Source: Petunia secreta | Lineage: Eukaryota; Streptophyta; Magnoliopsida; Solanales; Solanaceae | Direction: 5' to 3' | DNA: 64,000 bases | NCBI GenBank assembly: GCA_029990175.1 | Contig: JARKIP010000017.1 | Location: 17,812,001 to 17,876,000, forward strand | Part shown: in pieces, positions 1-10,848 of the stretch | How the letters are laid out: the number at the start of each line of letters is the position of its first letter | Position numbering within the stretch: position 1 is the stretch's first letter | The notes under the pieces: generated by a model | Seen by the model: the letters and a program-made list of their open reading frames with translations, nothing else | Told to the model about the DNA's origin: nothing | The model's database searches: none | Made by a program: the position numbers and the translations under genes

Positions 1-3
1 TAA

Positions 4-43
<40 letters not shown>

Positions 44-261
44 CTAGGTCTCCTCTCCTGGCTTAACATGTTGTAGCCAACTTTTCATTAAGCTGCCAGT
101 TCTAATAAGCATAAGGAGAGGAAAGACTCAGCCTGGTTCGTCTTCAGTTGATGTGCTGCTATGATGGATAAATGTACGTCCTTTCCCTCACGTCTTTATT
201 TATTCATTAGGTGTTCTTGATCTATGTGATTGTATGGTATTTTTTAAAATTTAATTTAACA
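1..261 (+). repeat. 3' part of the LARD1 5' LTR
   Basis: Bases from about 41 to 261 match 23650-23873 almost base for base (GGTCTCCTCTCCTGGCTTAA is shared). The TA run at 4-41 ends in TATATAAGG, which reads as the LTR TATA box. The LTR closes with TTTAACA just before the primer site. The start of the LTR is outside the window. Confidence 0.75.
4..41. repeat. (TA)n microsatellite at the LARD1 LTR TATA box
   Basis: An uninterrupted AT/TA run immediately precedes TATATAAGG. The same tract in the 3' LTR is at 20315-20348 and has been broken by an insertion. Confidence 0.9.
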
Positions 262-276
262 ATTAGTATTAGAGCC
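262..276 (+). other. primer binding site of LARD1
   Basis: ATTAGTATTAGAGCC directly follows the LTR end. It resembles the plant tRNA-iMet primer site TGGTATCAGAGCC, with a few mismatches. Confidence 0.6.
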
Positions 277-584
277 AATCACAGAAATCCAGAACCCTGA
301 TGGTTTTCAAGCTGTACACAATTATGTTTATTGAAATAACTATGAACTACATCGTAGCTTTATCCGCAAGTTAAACCGTAAATAAAAAGTTTGAGTTCCG
401 CTGCTATTGGTTTCGTTTTGGTTACTTTGCTCATAAACCAGTTGTTCCATCAAAATCAAATTTCAAAATCAAAATAAAAGTTGCTTCCGTGTATGTGAAG
501 TGATTGCCTAAAATTAGTTGCTTTGTACTTGTTCTTATAAATTTAGGATCCTAGAACGCAAGACAATAAATACTGTTAAGTCAG
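277..584. other. LARD1 internal domain, left piece; no gene seen
   Basis: AT-rich non-coding sequence between the LARD1 primer site and the chromodomain element's target duplication. It resumes at 15702. Confidence 0.6.
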
Positions 585-589
585 ATTTC

Positions 590-1134
590 TGTAGTGAACT
601 TGTTTGTAATTACTGAAATTGGAACGAATTGAATTTAATTTGAAGGAATTGGGAATTCTTATTAATTGTCAATCACTATTACAACTATTAAATGAAAGAG
701 TAACAAGATAAATGGTTCAAGCTTCCATTGAGTCCTGTAACACCTGAAACATTGAGAAATTAGAATGAGATAAGAGGTAGAACAGAAAGAACGAGAGAGG
801 ATCAGAGAGGATAGAGAGAGTAGGTTAGTTACCAGATTCATAATTGTCCAGCTTAACTTCCCAGCTAACCATTTAACTAACTCCTAACTTGATCTCAACC
901 GTTAATCTCTTTTTAATCCTGGCCATACAACGCATTAATGAATTGCCCAGCTGCCGCTTTCGTCATCCTCCACGTCCGGTCATTCATCCACTCCTGTTTA
1001 CACAGTTCACAACCTCACTGCCTACATGTATGTCCACATGTCCGACCAGACACATATTTTTATTTCCCTAATTTTCTTAATCGATCCCAATTCCTGTTCT
1101 CATTTCACTACTCCTAACCCTAGCCGCCATTACA
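590..1134 (-). repeat. 3' LTR of the chromodomain gypsy element
   Basis: Starts TGTAGTGAAC and ends GCCATTACA on the plus strand; pairs with 15187-15696. A pyrimidine stretch CCCTTTTCC follows at 1137-1145, which is a purine tract on the coding strand. Confidence 0.9.
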
Positions 1135-1223
1135 ATCCCTTTTCCTTCGAACCGACCTTGTCCTCAAAGTCGCAATTGAGCAACAAATTCTGGAAACTTG
1201 CTCTTGATATAGCCCCAATCCTC

Positions 1224-1500
1224 TCAAGTTGCCTCTTCGACCCCTAGATTCGCCCATTGAACCAATACCTTGATCGACGCTACATTATTGATCTTGACCA
1301 TACGGTGCTGTAAAATGGCCACTGGTTGATTCAACACCCCTCCATCGATGCCACAAGCTGGTGGTTGGTGCTGAACCTTGATATTGGGTCCCACGCGCTT
1401 CTTAAGCTGAGAGATATGAAATACGGGGTGGATCTGCAACCCCATTGGCAGATCTAATCGGTAAGCCACTTTCCCAATCCTTTGCAGTACTTTTAAGGCT
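1224..1500 (-). pseudogene. integrase C-terminus with chromodomain-like end (chromodomain gypsy)
   Basis: The minus-strand reading gives AYRLDLP...IHPVFHISQLKK, the standard end of the integrase C-terminal region that positions the strand-transfer complex. A VLVQW...EEAT segment follows, as in the chromodomain that targets chromoviruses to chromatin. It lies just before the 3' LTR, as expected for the last pol domain. It belongs to the same broken polyprotein as 1680-2201. Confidence 0.75.
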
Positions 1501-1679
1501 CGTAGTATTTTGCACTTAACTTTAAATATCTTTGAATAGCAACGGTTTTGTTTGTCTGTAGGGTTGCAAATTTAAGTATACTAGATCCCCTTCCTGTAGG
1601 CTTCTTTCTGTCCTGCTACGATCTGCATAAAACTTCATGCGTGATTGAGCTTGTAGAAGATTTTCTCTGAGGTTCTGGA

Positions 1680-2201
1680 TCATCAATTGTCTCTAAGCTA
1701 GACTTGCACCTGCTGGTGTATGGGTGTGGTGGGGTAAGAAGCCCATGGGTATTTGAGGGGTGGGTAGCCATAAAGGGCCTCAAATGGTGTGATATATAGT
1801 GAAGTGTGGTGGTTGGTGTTGTACCACCACTCAGCTAGTTGAAGCCACTGACCCCATTTCTTTGGATTTGGGTAAAACATGTCTCTGAGGTAGGCTTCTA
1901 GGCATCTGTCTTTTAGTCGGACCACCTGTTTGGGGGTGGTATGTTGTGGATATGTTGAGTGTAGTACCCATAGATTTGAACAGTGTTTTCCAAAACAGGC
2001 TGGTGAATATAGGGTCTCTGTCTGTCACAATTGTCTTAGGCAATCCATGTAGCTTGTATATCTTTCTTAGAAACAACTCAACCATGTCATGTGCAATATA
2101 AGGGTGTTTCAAAGGCAGGAAATGGTCATACTTGGTCAACCTATCAATTACCACTAGTATGGCATTCTTGTTGCAAGAATTTGGTAACCTTTCCACAAAG
2201 T
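1680..2201 (-). pseudogene. integrase core, part downstream of the Tat insertion (chromodomain gypsy)
   Basis: The minus strand reads ILVVIDRLTKY, HGLPKTIVTDRDPIF and STTYHPQTGGPTKRQ, which are the integrase core blocks that cut and join DNA. The second catalytic Asp (TDRD) is visible. The HPQTDGQTER block is degraded and followed by a frameshift into the frame reading WWYNTNHHTS...YGYPP. The Tat element entered just after the codons for SMDF, so the core continues at 10849-11260. Confidence 0.85.
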
Positions 2202-2766
2202 TGTATTGGCCTTAATCGAGATAGGATAACAAATCGAATTTGTTTTGGGGTTGATTGATAATTTATCTGTACCAAAGTGATATTCGAGTAAAGATCGGTT
2301 TTGAACGAGACAAGTGCTTAAAAGAAATAAACGAAGCAAGAAGTAAAACGAGACAAAGCTTAAGAATATAAATTGAGAATTGTATTTCTTGATGCCTTTG
2401 TTGGTTACAAATAGTTCCTATTTATAATTTAATCAAGAAGAATGACGTTACAGCCACAGTAATGGTGCTTTTATGGTCATTACTCTTCATTTGACCGTGG
2501 TCAATCCATAATCTTTTTGTTGAATGCCTGGACAATGGTCGACGGTTATAATTAGAGATGGTCGTTTCGCCGAGGTGATTCAATTCCTCGAGGGGTCGCC
2601 ATGTTGCTCATTTCCAGTTTCTCTGAATCCTAATCTTGTACTTGGATAGATTCTTCCCGAGGCGGCAGTGAGAACTACTCCCTTTGGAAGCTGTCCTCAG
2701 TGAAACTTGACTGTCTCGTGGTTTGAGCCCTTACACTGAGACGGTCGGGGCTTTTTACCCAATACA
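2202..2766 (-). repeat. 3' LTR of the Tat element
   Basis: Begins TGTATTGGCC and ends ACCCAATACA on the plus strand; pairs with 10294-10848. Confidence 0.9.
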
Positions 2767-2800
2767 GATAGTCCTCCCCCCCCCCCCCCCCACCCCTTGG
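2767..2800 (-). other. polypurine tract of the Tat element
   Basis: A plus-strand run of 17 C bases and a further CACCCC adjoin the 3' LTR. On the coding strand this is the G-rich primer for plus-strand DNA synthesis. Confidence 0.75.
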
Positions 2801-3004
2801 GCAATTGTCAAAATTTTTTGAGGGGTGGAATTTAATTAGGTGGGAGAGTGACGTGGCAAGTTATTGGCCAACAAAATTTGAAAAGGTGAGCGTCGCTTCA
2901 ATGTCGCATCCTCTGCACGTAGCCTTGTTTTGAATGGCTGCAACTTTTTATTTTATCTTCCCCATGTAACTACCATCATGGTTTTTCAATCCACTTGTGC
3001 CTTG

Positions 3005-3012
3005 CTATAAAT
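3005..3012 (+). promoter_or_regulatory. TATA box of the antisense gene in the Tat element
   Basis: CTATAAAT lies about 95 bases before the ATG at 3107, a normal plant spacing once a short 5' UTR is allowed. Transcription from here would oppose the retrotransposon's own transcript. Confidence 0.5.
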
Positions 3013-3106
3013 TGGCCACTTTTTGTCATTATCCTCATCGGTTCATAATTTTTTCTTGAACCCATTTGCGTTTTCCAACCTCCCTTTTACTTCTAGAAAT
3101 TTTATC

Positions 3107-5639
3107 ATGTCTTCATCTTCCCATCGTGGGAACATCATTGATGCCAGTATTTTGGCATCAACTGATGATTTATTAACTTCTCCCCATCGGCAACTTCTTC
3201 CCGTTCGGATGATAGTCATAGCGCCGCCAGTCAAAAACCTTCCATTAGTAATGATGAGGTGGCGTCTGAAGATGCATTTGATGATGACGATGATAACAAG
3301 GTGGTTGAGACCTCACCTCCAAAGAAGAGAAAGAAGCAGGTTTATCTTGGGTAACTCAAACCTCAATGAGTTATCCCAAGGCGATTTGACTCTAGTAAAG
3401 ACTTTAGGATGAGGGGGAAAACGGCCTCATATATTAGGAGGAAAAGGAACCTCCCCATTCAGCTTTTCCCAAGCCTTGCCTCGGAAGAGCATATAACTTT
3501 GATCCGAGAAGACTGTGAGGCCCCGATCTTAATTCCTATCCCGAGCACCGCATGTGCGATAGTGTTCCGGGACAATTCTTTGTTTATACCTATCCATTTT
3601 TAATAGGTTTTTCCCTTCCTCTTCACCCTGTAGTGGGCACTTTTCGAAGGTCACACAACGTTTTCTTGGCTCAGCTAGGCCCTGGCTTCTGAAGGGTCAT
3701 TCAGTGCCTCGACCATATTAGTCGTAAAGCCGGGGTCATATTTGAGTACGACTACTTAATTTCTTTGTTTTCTCCTTCTCTACACAAAGAGTGCATTGTA
3801 CAGTTAAACAAGAGAGGCCACTTTCCCTCATCACCAAGAGTGACGACACCGAGGATTGTAGCTGGTGTGATTGGTTTGTTCTCCTTCCTATTCTCTTTCT
3901 GTAAGGTCTGGATTCCCCGAGGTGTGGAACAAAAAACGTAAGTTCTCTTCTTGTTTTGTTTTTTATACGGCTTCAATAAGTGCGCGGAGACTAATTCTCC
4001 CCTGTACTCTTCAGCTAGGAAGCTTCTAGTCAATCCTCCCAAGGATTTAGGGGCTTGGGTGCAAGCCATTAGTAGTGCCGAGGAGAGGCCACAGAGTGAT
4101 TGGTTAGTCTTGGCCATTCGTGCGGAGAACAGCTGGTCGGGCAAACGACATGGTTAGTATGCGTCCAAATTTGATATTCCCTTTTCTTCTTTTGGTCTTA
4201 CTCCTTTTGTTTTTCGGACTTTAATGAGTTGCTTGCCGAGGCGAAGGGGGAAGAGGACAAGAAGGAGAAAAGAAAATAAAGAAGAAAAAGAAACAGGGAC
4301 GATGAGAGGATGTCGTCGAGGTCCCTGATGTTGAGGCTAGTTTGTAGTCTGTTTAGACTCTTACTTAGGCCCCGAGAGGTACCCTCGTATGCCCTATATA
4401 CTTCTTCCTTTTCTTTCTGTTCGACTGACACATTTTCTTTCTTCAGGTTCGAAGAGGAAAGGGGATATGCCAAAGAAGATAACCAAGGCTAAAATCCCTC
4501 AGGTCGATTTGCCTAAAGCCCCTCAATGAAGATTAATTGACAAACCAGATGATGTCTGTGTTCGAGGTGAGGTCGAAGCGGCGAGCGTTATGGAACCAAG
4601 TCAAGTCATTGATAAGGTTCGCGATGAGCTTGAGTCTGGCAGAGCCAAGCCTGCCGAGGCGATTTTCGTCTGTGAAGGGCGCGAGCGCCGATTCTATTCA
4701 AGCTAAGGCAGCCCCTCCTCAAGAATCCCGGTTCCAATCGACGTTTGCCCGCTGGACGACAACATGGGGGTCTCCATCAGCTGCAAGGGGGTGCTTGGGC
4801 CCTTGGAGAATGATCGGCTCAAGAACATTCCTTCGGACGATTTGATGGCTTACTCGGCTCAACACGCGATTCATGTAAATATTTTGTTTTTCTTTACTGT
4901 TTTTCTGATCTCAGTTGTTTTTTCCACTTTTAATTCCCTCCCCTTGGTTGTAGCGCTATGTCTATGCCATGAAGGCGGCTGATGTTAAAGCCAAACGAGC
5001 CGCGCAACTTAAGCGGGTTAGGGATGAGTGGGATCGCAGGAGGAACGCGCTCGAAGCTCGTGTTTCTGAGCTTGAAAAGCAACTTTTTGACTCGGAATCT
5101 AAATTGGGCTGAGCTAAGAAGGAAGTCAAGCAGTCAAGTATCGATCTCTCTCAGGCTCATGGAGAAATTGCCAATAGTTTGGCTGATAAGCGGTCTCATG
5201 AGGAGAGTCATCAAGCTGATCTTAAAAAACAGGCTGATGCAGCAGATGTAGCGGTCAAGAGATTAACTGAGCAGTTCGAGGAGAGATCTTTGCTGCTTGC
5301 CTCAAAGATGAAAGAGGTTGAATCTAAGAACAAGGTTCCCGAAGCTGAAATGAAGACACTTCGGAGTAGAAAGCCAGTTTCTTCCTCCGAGCTTAAATCC
5401 AAGTTCAAAGCCAAGTTGGACCTGAAGCTACTCGAACCAAAGTTGATAGAAATTGGGCGATCATCCAAACGAAGCTAAGGACCCTTGAACAATGTAAAAA
5501 AAGGGTTAGTTTGGATGATGCGATTGCCAAGGCTAAGGTAGACGTCGCTACGGCTTGAATGTTTTTAGATCAACTTCCTTCGAGCAGTGATGCCTCGTCT
5601 GAAAGAGAAGCTTCGGGTAGTGATAGCGGGCCCGAGTGA
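3107..5639 (+). pseudogene. antisense extra ORF (aORF) of the Tat element: gypsy-type transposon domain plus coiled coil, broken
   Basis: Read on the plus strand against the direction of pol. After a Ser-rich start at 3107 come an acidic/basic linker (PPKKRKK near 3315), then segments reading PFLIGFSLPLHP and VFLAQLGPG (about 3590-3690), and a W-rich stretch. These resemble the family called 'putative gypsy type transposon' (PF04195). The C-terminal third (about 4955-5560) is highly charged, with heptad-like Leu spacing that predicts a coiled coil. The end SGSDSGPE-stop is at 5639. There are GT-AG introns, clearest at 4875-4953, and an acceptor TTTCTTTCTTCAG at about 4446. Several frameshifts and stops (for example the stop near 5110) break it. 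Antisense extra ORFs are known in Tat elements; their function is unknown. Confidence 0.65.
4875..4953 (+). other. predicted GT-AG intron in the antisense gene
   Basis: The donor CAT|GTAAAT and the acceptor GGTTGTAG|CGC join AQHAIH to RYVYAMKAAD in frame. The interior is T-rich, as in plant introns. Confidence 0.6.
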
Positions 5640-6003
5640 GTGATTGCTCGTTTGTTTAGTTTTTGGGCTCCGGGCCATTTCTTTATAATTATTCTGGCCT
5701 TCGAGCCTTGTAAATATATGAATATTGAATATCAATTATTTCAATATCTTTTCGATTTTATGTTTGCTTTCGTGACTTTAAGTGTATTATATAGCTAGCT
5801 TAGGACGACGTCTCGTCCTCGAGCCGAGGCTTAAGCAAAGCTTAATGGATAAAAAGATGATAAATCGAGTTTTATTCTACTGATTGAAATCGAGCCGGTT
5901 TACATAGAGCCTAGTTGTACATAGGCATATTTTATTTACAAAAGCCATTTGAGGCAACAAATGTTAGTAACCGAGAGCATTTTAACTAGGCCTCGGGCGA
6001 TCT

Positions 6004-7310
6004 TCATATTTCAAAGTTTTTGAGTTGAGTCCCCAAGTCTGGGTTATTTTTCGAAGAACTTGAGCTACGAGCATATGAGTCGATTGTGGATTGATCTCCT
6101 TCCCTTGCATCCCCAGTGGTTGAGTGTGAAGGATGAGGACTCGAGCACTGTTGGTTTTGGAGCAATGTCCAGTTGATGTTAGAATAGTACCTCTTCAAAT
6201 TGGATATGTTCCAATTTAAAGGTTGTTGATTCCCTTTGAGGTCTGCTAATTGATAGGACCCTTTCCCTACGATTGCTTTCACTCGGTAGGGGCCCTCCCA
6301 AATTGTGGCCAATTTTCCTGCATTTTTCTCTTTTGTCGTTTGATTTTAGGCCCTTAAAACATAGTTGCCAACCTTGAATTCTCTTAACTTGGCCTTTTTG
6401 TTCAAGTAGGCCTCGATTTGCCCTTTTTGAGCTTTTAACCGTACCAGGGCCATCTCTCATCCTTCGAGCAAGTCTAATTCCACTCGCATAGCTTTTTGAT
6501 TTGACTCCTCGGTTGAGCGAGCATAGCGAAGGCTTGGTTCACCAACCTCGACGGGGATTAGCGAATCTACCCTATAAATGAGAGAGGGTTTCTCCAATGC
6601 TATTATTCTCCGTTGTTCTTATTTCCCATAACTCTTCTAGTAACTCATCGGGCCATGAGCCTTTTGCCTTGTTCATTCTCTTTTTGAGGTTGTTGACGAT
6701 TATTCTGTTGGTCGACTCTGCTTGTCCATTGGCACTGGGGTGGTAGGGTGTTGAAGTCACCCTTTTGATCCCCCATTTTGCGAAGAAGGTTGTGACATCC
6801 GAGCTAACGAATTGAGTGCAATTATCACAAGTAATCTCCTTTTGAACCCTAAATCGGCATATAATATTTTTCCATATGAATTCGATGACTTCTTTTTGCC
6901 TGATTCTAGCAAAAGCTCCTGCTTCGTTCCATTTGGAAAATAATCAGTGAGCACGAGGATGTATTTGACTCTGCAATTTGCTTTGGGGAATGACACTACG
7001 ATATCCATTCCCCATTTCATGAAGGTCCGTGGTGAAATCACCGAGTGCAAGGGCTCGACCTGTTGGTGAATTATGGAAGCATACCTTTGACATTTGTCGC
7101 AATTCCTAACAAACACTCTAACATGCCCGCTCATTTCGGGCCAATAATAGCCAGCTCGGAGTAGTTTTTGCATGAGGGCTTTGGCTCCGGAGTGATTGAT
7201 AAGTTCCTTCACGCACTTCTTTCATCACGTATTCATATTCCCTTTGGCCTAGATACTTGGACATTGGGCCGCAATAGAGATTTTTGTATAATTTTCTGTA
7301 TATCATTGTG
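6004..7310 (-). pseudogene. integrase of the Tat element, frameshifted
   Basis: The minus strand shows the zinc-binding arm (EYVMKEVREG..., RAGYYWPEM, CDKCQRYA, about 7100-7290). The core follows with WGMDIVVSFP and YILVLTDYF, then STPYHPSANGQAESTNR (about 6700-6760), which holds the catalytic Glu. The C-terminus reads LATIWEGPYRV and KGSYQLADL (about 6200-6310). The pieces lie in at least three frames, so no full-length enzyme can be made. It sits tail-to-tail with the antisense gene ending at 5639. Confidence 0.85.
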
Positions 7311-7402
7311 TACAGGACTACTTGCTTTCAGAATTTCGTCGCTTCCCTTTTGTCTGGTGGTGACTCTATGTAAGAGATGAACATTATTTGCCAATCCCAA
7401 TT

Positions 7403-7936
7403 TCATTTCACTATATTTACTTCCAGCTTCATCTTTCCCCTGGCTGATGTAAAAATTCTAACTGTGGCGTCAGTCCCCGAGTCGTCTGTTTCAATTACCG
7501 AGGCCAAGTTTGCCAAGGCATCGGCCTTGACGTTTTCTTCTCGTGGTATTTGCATGACCTTCTGTTCTTGGAAAACGTCGAGTGCCTGCTGCATTCTTAC
7601 CACGAACTACTTTATTCTGGGCTCCCGAGCCGTATATCCACCGAGGACTTGGTTCACCACTAGTTGCGAGTCACACCTTAGCTCTATATTCTCAGCTCCC
7701 ATTTCTTTGGCCAGCTTTAATCCTGCTAAGGCGGCCTCGTATTCAGCTTCGTTGTTGGTTAGCCTGTCGAATTTCATTGAGTGCCTTAGCTTTTCCCCTG
7801 TGGGAGCTACGAGCACTATTCCGAGCCCTGAGCTATTGAAATTGGCCTCTCCATCTGTGCAAAGCTTCCATACCCCCTGGGTGGGACCATTCGACACTAA
7901 GACTCTCTTTTTCCACCTCGGGAAGTAGTTTAACAC
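7403..7936 (-). pseudogene. second RNase H (archaeal-type, aRNH) of the Tat element
   Basis: The minus strand reads KLCTDGEANFNSSGLGIVL, TNNEAEYEAALAGL and LRCDSQLVVNQV, then PREENVKADALANLAS. These hold the Asp-Glu-Asp-Asp metal-binding residues of RNase H. Having this domain after an ordinary RNase H is diagnostic for Tat elements. A frame break near 7605 splits the last block off. Confidence 0.85.
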
Positions 7937-8160
7937 TAAAATTAGCTACGAAATCAGCTTACACTTGCAATTTTATGGCTGTGCGAGGTTGGTATATGAT
8001 GTCATATTCGCTTAGCTCGACTGCCCACCTAGATAACCTCCCCGGTAGTTTAACGCTAAAATCAGCTACGAAATCAGCTAACACTTGAGAATTTATGGCT
8101 GTGCAATGTTGGTATATGATATCATATTTGCTTAGCTCGACTGCCCACCTAGGTAACCTC
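7921..8160. repeat. tandem duplication, two copies of 120 bp
   Basis: 7921-8040 and 8041-8160 match along their full length, with about a dozen differences. Both end CCCACCTAG.TAACCTC. The unit covers the block RWAVELS.YDIIYQ, so the tail of the first RNase H is present twice in frame. Confidence 0.9.
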
Positions 8161-8507
8161 CCCGATAATTCTGGCTTATGCAATATACTTCTTTGGGGGA
8201 AAGTTGTTACTTTGGCTATTAGATGACATTGGAAATAAGGGCGCAATTCTCGAGCAACAATGAATAATGCAAGCGCTAATTTTTCTAAATGGGGATACCT
8301 TGTTTCAGCATCGAGGAGAGATTTGCTAACATAGTATATTATTTGTTGCTTTCCTTCTTCCTCCGGAACCAGAACTGCGTTGACTGATACCTCGGAGACA
8401 GGAAGTATACCAACAACGTTTCGCCATCTTTTCATTTGGCCAACAACGGGGCGTTGACCAAATAATGTTTCAACTCTCTCAAAGCCTCCATTCACTCGGG
8501 AGTCCAT
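7959..8507 (-). pseudogene. first RNase H domain of the Tat polyprotein
   Basis: The minus strand reads NAVLVPEEEGKQQIIYYVSK, then ETRYPHLEKLALAL and RWAVELSKYDIIY, typical of the gypsy RNase H that removes the RNA strand. It overlaps the end of the RT frame by a few codons in another frame, so a frameshift separates them. The C-terminal block is duplicated by the 120-bp tandem repeat. Confidence 0.8.
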
Positions 8508-9517
8508 TCAAAGGAAGTGTTCTTTTTCAAGATGGAGAAGAACCTATTGCACCGCTTGGATGACCTTGAAATGAATCGACTCAGGGCGGCTAATCGGTCA
8601 ATTAAGCGTTGGAATTCCTTCGGGCTTGACAATTTCTCGGGAATTTCTTGTATAGCTTTGATTTTGTCAGGATTTGCCTCGATGCCTCTCTCCGAGACAA
8701 TGAATCCTAGGAATTTTCCTGAGATGACCCCAAAAACACATTTTCCGGGGTTAAGCTTCATGCAATATTGTCTCAAAATTGCAAAAGTCTCCTTTAGTTG
8801 CTTCAAATGATCTTCCAATCTGACAGATTTCACAAACATATCATCGATATATGCTTCCATCGTTTTCCTGATGTAGTTCTTGAACATTTGACATACCAAC
8901 CTTGGATAAGTTGCTCCTGCATTTTTGAGACTGAAGAGCATCACCTTGTAGCAATAAGTTCTTTCATCCGTGATGAAAAAAGTCTTTTCTTCATCGCTGG
9001 GGTCCATCAGGATCTGATTGTACCCTGAATACGTATCCAAAAAGGTTAAGAGTTTGTGTCCAGCCGTTGAGTCTATTAACATGTCTATTTGGGGTAGAGG
9101 GTAGGAGCCTTTGGGACAAGCTTTATTCAAGTTGGTGTAGTCGACACACATCATCCACTTACCGTTTTTCCTGGGTACCACTACCATATTAGCGAGCCAA
9201 TCTGGGTACTTGACATTTCTTATGAACCCATTATCGAGCAACCTCTTGTTTTCGTCTTGGATCACCTTCTTTTTTACTCCGGCGTGAGGTCTTTTCTTCT
9301 GTTTCACCAGGCGGTGGTTGGGATCTACATTCAGCTTGTGCGTCATGATCTCGGGGTCGATCCCCACCATGTCTATGTGAGACCAAGCAAAGCAATCATC
9401 ATTGGCTTTTAATAATTTGATGAGAGCTTTTTTAGACTCAGCGTCAAGCTCTGAGCCCACAAATATTTTTCTTTTAGGGAACTCTTCTGATAAGGCATGA
9501 GATTCCAGCTCTTCCAC
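8492..9517 (-). CDS. reverse transcriptase domain of the Tat element (341 codons open)
   Basis: This is the longest open stretch in the element. It starts with a linker, then DDCFAWSHIDMVGID (N-terminal RT flank), NGKWMMCVDYTNLNKACPK with the first catalytic Asp, and a FLDTYSGYNQI block. EAYIDDMFVKS follows, with the paired Asp residues of the polymerase active site (IDDM where YVDDM is common), then FLGFIVSERGIEANPDKI (thumb). It is one segment of a pol polyprotein and not a free gene; upstream sequence encodes the protease. Family: Ty3-gypsy, Tat branch. Confidence 0.85.
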   Translation of the reverse strand: MEELESHALSEEFPKRKIFVGSELDAESKKALIKLLKANDDCFAWSHIDMVGIDPEIMTHKLNVDPNHRLVKQKKRPHAGVKKKVIQDENKRLLDNGFIRNVKYPDWLANMVVVPRKNGKWMMCVDYTNLNKACPKGSYPLPQIDMLIDSTAGHKLLTFLDTYSGYNQILMDPSDEEKTFFITDERTYCYKVMLFSLKNAGATYPRLVCQMFKNYIRKTMEAYIDDMFVKSVRLEDHLKQLKETFAILRQYCMKLNPGKCVFGVISGKFLGFIVSERGIEANPDKIKAIQEIPEKLSSPKEFQRLIDRLAALSRFISRSSKRCNRFFSILKKNTSFEWTPE

Positions 9518-9749
9518 CGTTGAGTCCTCGGCCTTTTACTTCATAGGCTCTTGAATGAAAGTTAGGATCCTCTCTTCTTGCTTTGGAGGAGCTGCTTCTT
9601 GGACCGAGCTCTCCTCTTTATGGGGCTCTGAGCCGCTTGGTTGTGATTTCAAGTGCCCGATCGGGGCGTTCCCATTTTTTACGGTGTCTGAATAACATTT
9701 TTGAGTCACTAATTTGTCTCTTCTAATTGCACGAATTCCTCACGGGGTG

Positions 9750-10090
9750 GGAAATTTAATTACTTGATAGAGGGTTGATAGTACGGCCTCCATTTCGTGA
9801 ATCCAAGGCCTTCCAAGGGTGATGTTGTAGGCCATATCCACGTTCATTATTTGGAAATTTGTCTTCTTGTCAACTCCTTTGGCGGTGGTCATGAGGGTGA
9901 TTTCCCTTAAGGTCCTTTCTACGGAGTTGTTGAATTCTGCTAAATTAGTTGTCTTCGAAATGATGAGGTCCTTTTACCACATTTGTTCAATGGCTCTATG
10001 ATTGATGATACTCACCGAACTCCTAGGGTCTATTAAGACCCATTTTACATCTGAATGGTTGATCCTTAAGGTGATAACTAGTACCTCATG
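9750..10090 (-). pseudogene. aspartic protease domain of the Tat element, active site damaged
   Basis: The minus strand reads WVLIDPRSSVSII followed after about 50 residues by NVDMAYNITLGRPWIH and STLYQVIKFPT, the standard layout for Tat proteases. The usual active-site triplet (Asp-Pro/Ser/Thr-Gly) has Arg in place of Gly, and a stop lies just after the next helix. No gag is found between here and the primer site. Confidence 0.75.
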
Positions 10091-10269
10091 ATGAGGGATC
10101 TTCTCTCTGTGCCAATTGAGAATTTTGGGGACTTCCTCACCGAGGAAAACATGATACCATTTACTTCTATGCTGCCAGTTATGACATTTGCAGATTTTTG
10201 TGACATTGAGGTCATTGACATCTTGTTAAGATCTGGGAAAAGCTCGACCTTAGAACAAATGTTATTACC

Positions 10270-10293
10270 AATTCCCCACAGACAACGCCAATT
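10270..10293 (-). other. primer binding site region of the Tat element
   Basis: The coding strand reads TTGGCGTTGTCTGTGGG next to the 5' LTR. It resembles the TTGGCGCCGTCTGTGGG site often seen in Tat elements. The primer tRNA was not identified. Confidence 0.6.
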
Positions 10294-10848
10294 TGTGTTG
10301 GCCTAAATCGAGATAGGACAGCAAATCGAATTTGTTTTGGGATTGATTGATAATTTGTTTGTATCAAAGTGATATTCGAGTTAAGATCGGTTTTGAACGA
10401 GACAAGTGCTCAAAAGAAATAAACGAAGTAAGAAGTAAACGAGACAAAGCTTAAGAATATAAATTGAGTACTGTATTTCTTGATGTATTTCTTGGTTACA
10501 AACAGTTCCTATTTATAATTTAACCAAGGAGAATGACGTTACAGCCACAGTAACGGTGCTTTTATGGTCATTACTCTTCATTTGACCGTGGTCAGTCCAT
10601 GATCTTCTTCTTAAATGCATGGGCAACGGTCAACGGTTATAATTAGAGATGGCCATTTCACCGAGGAGATTCAATTCCTTGAGGGGTCGCTCATTCTCCA
10701 ATTTCTCCAAATCCTAATTTTGTACTTGACTAGATTCTTCCCGAGGCGAGAGTGAGAACTACTCCCTTGGGAAGCTATCCTCGGTGAAACTTGACTGTCT
10801 TGTGGTTTGAGCCCTTACACCAAGGCGGTTGGAATTTTACCCAATACA
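10294..10848 (-). repeat. 5' LTR of the Tat element
   Basis: Begins TGTGTTGGCC and ends ACCCAATACA on the plus strand; pairs with 2202-2766. Confidence 0.9.

Larger units (their letters stand above)
2202..10848 (-). mobile_element. Tat-lineage Ty3-gypsy retrotransposon with an antisense extra gene, nested in the chromodomain element
   Basis: LTRs at 2202-2766 and 10294-10848 are flanked by the 5-bp duplication AAAGT (2197-2201 and 10849-10853). The minus strand carries protease, RT, RNase H, a second RNase H of the archaeal/plant type (aRNH) and integrase. The second RNase H is the hallmark of the Tat/Ogre/Retand branch. Next to the 3' LTR there is a C-rich stretch on the plus strand (2771-2800), which is the polypurine tract. 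Between pol and the 3' LTR lies a plus-strand (antisense) gene. Gag is missing: only about 200 bases separate the primer site from the protease. The element interrupts the integrase of its host, so it is the younger of the two. Confidence 0.92.
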
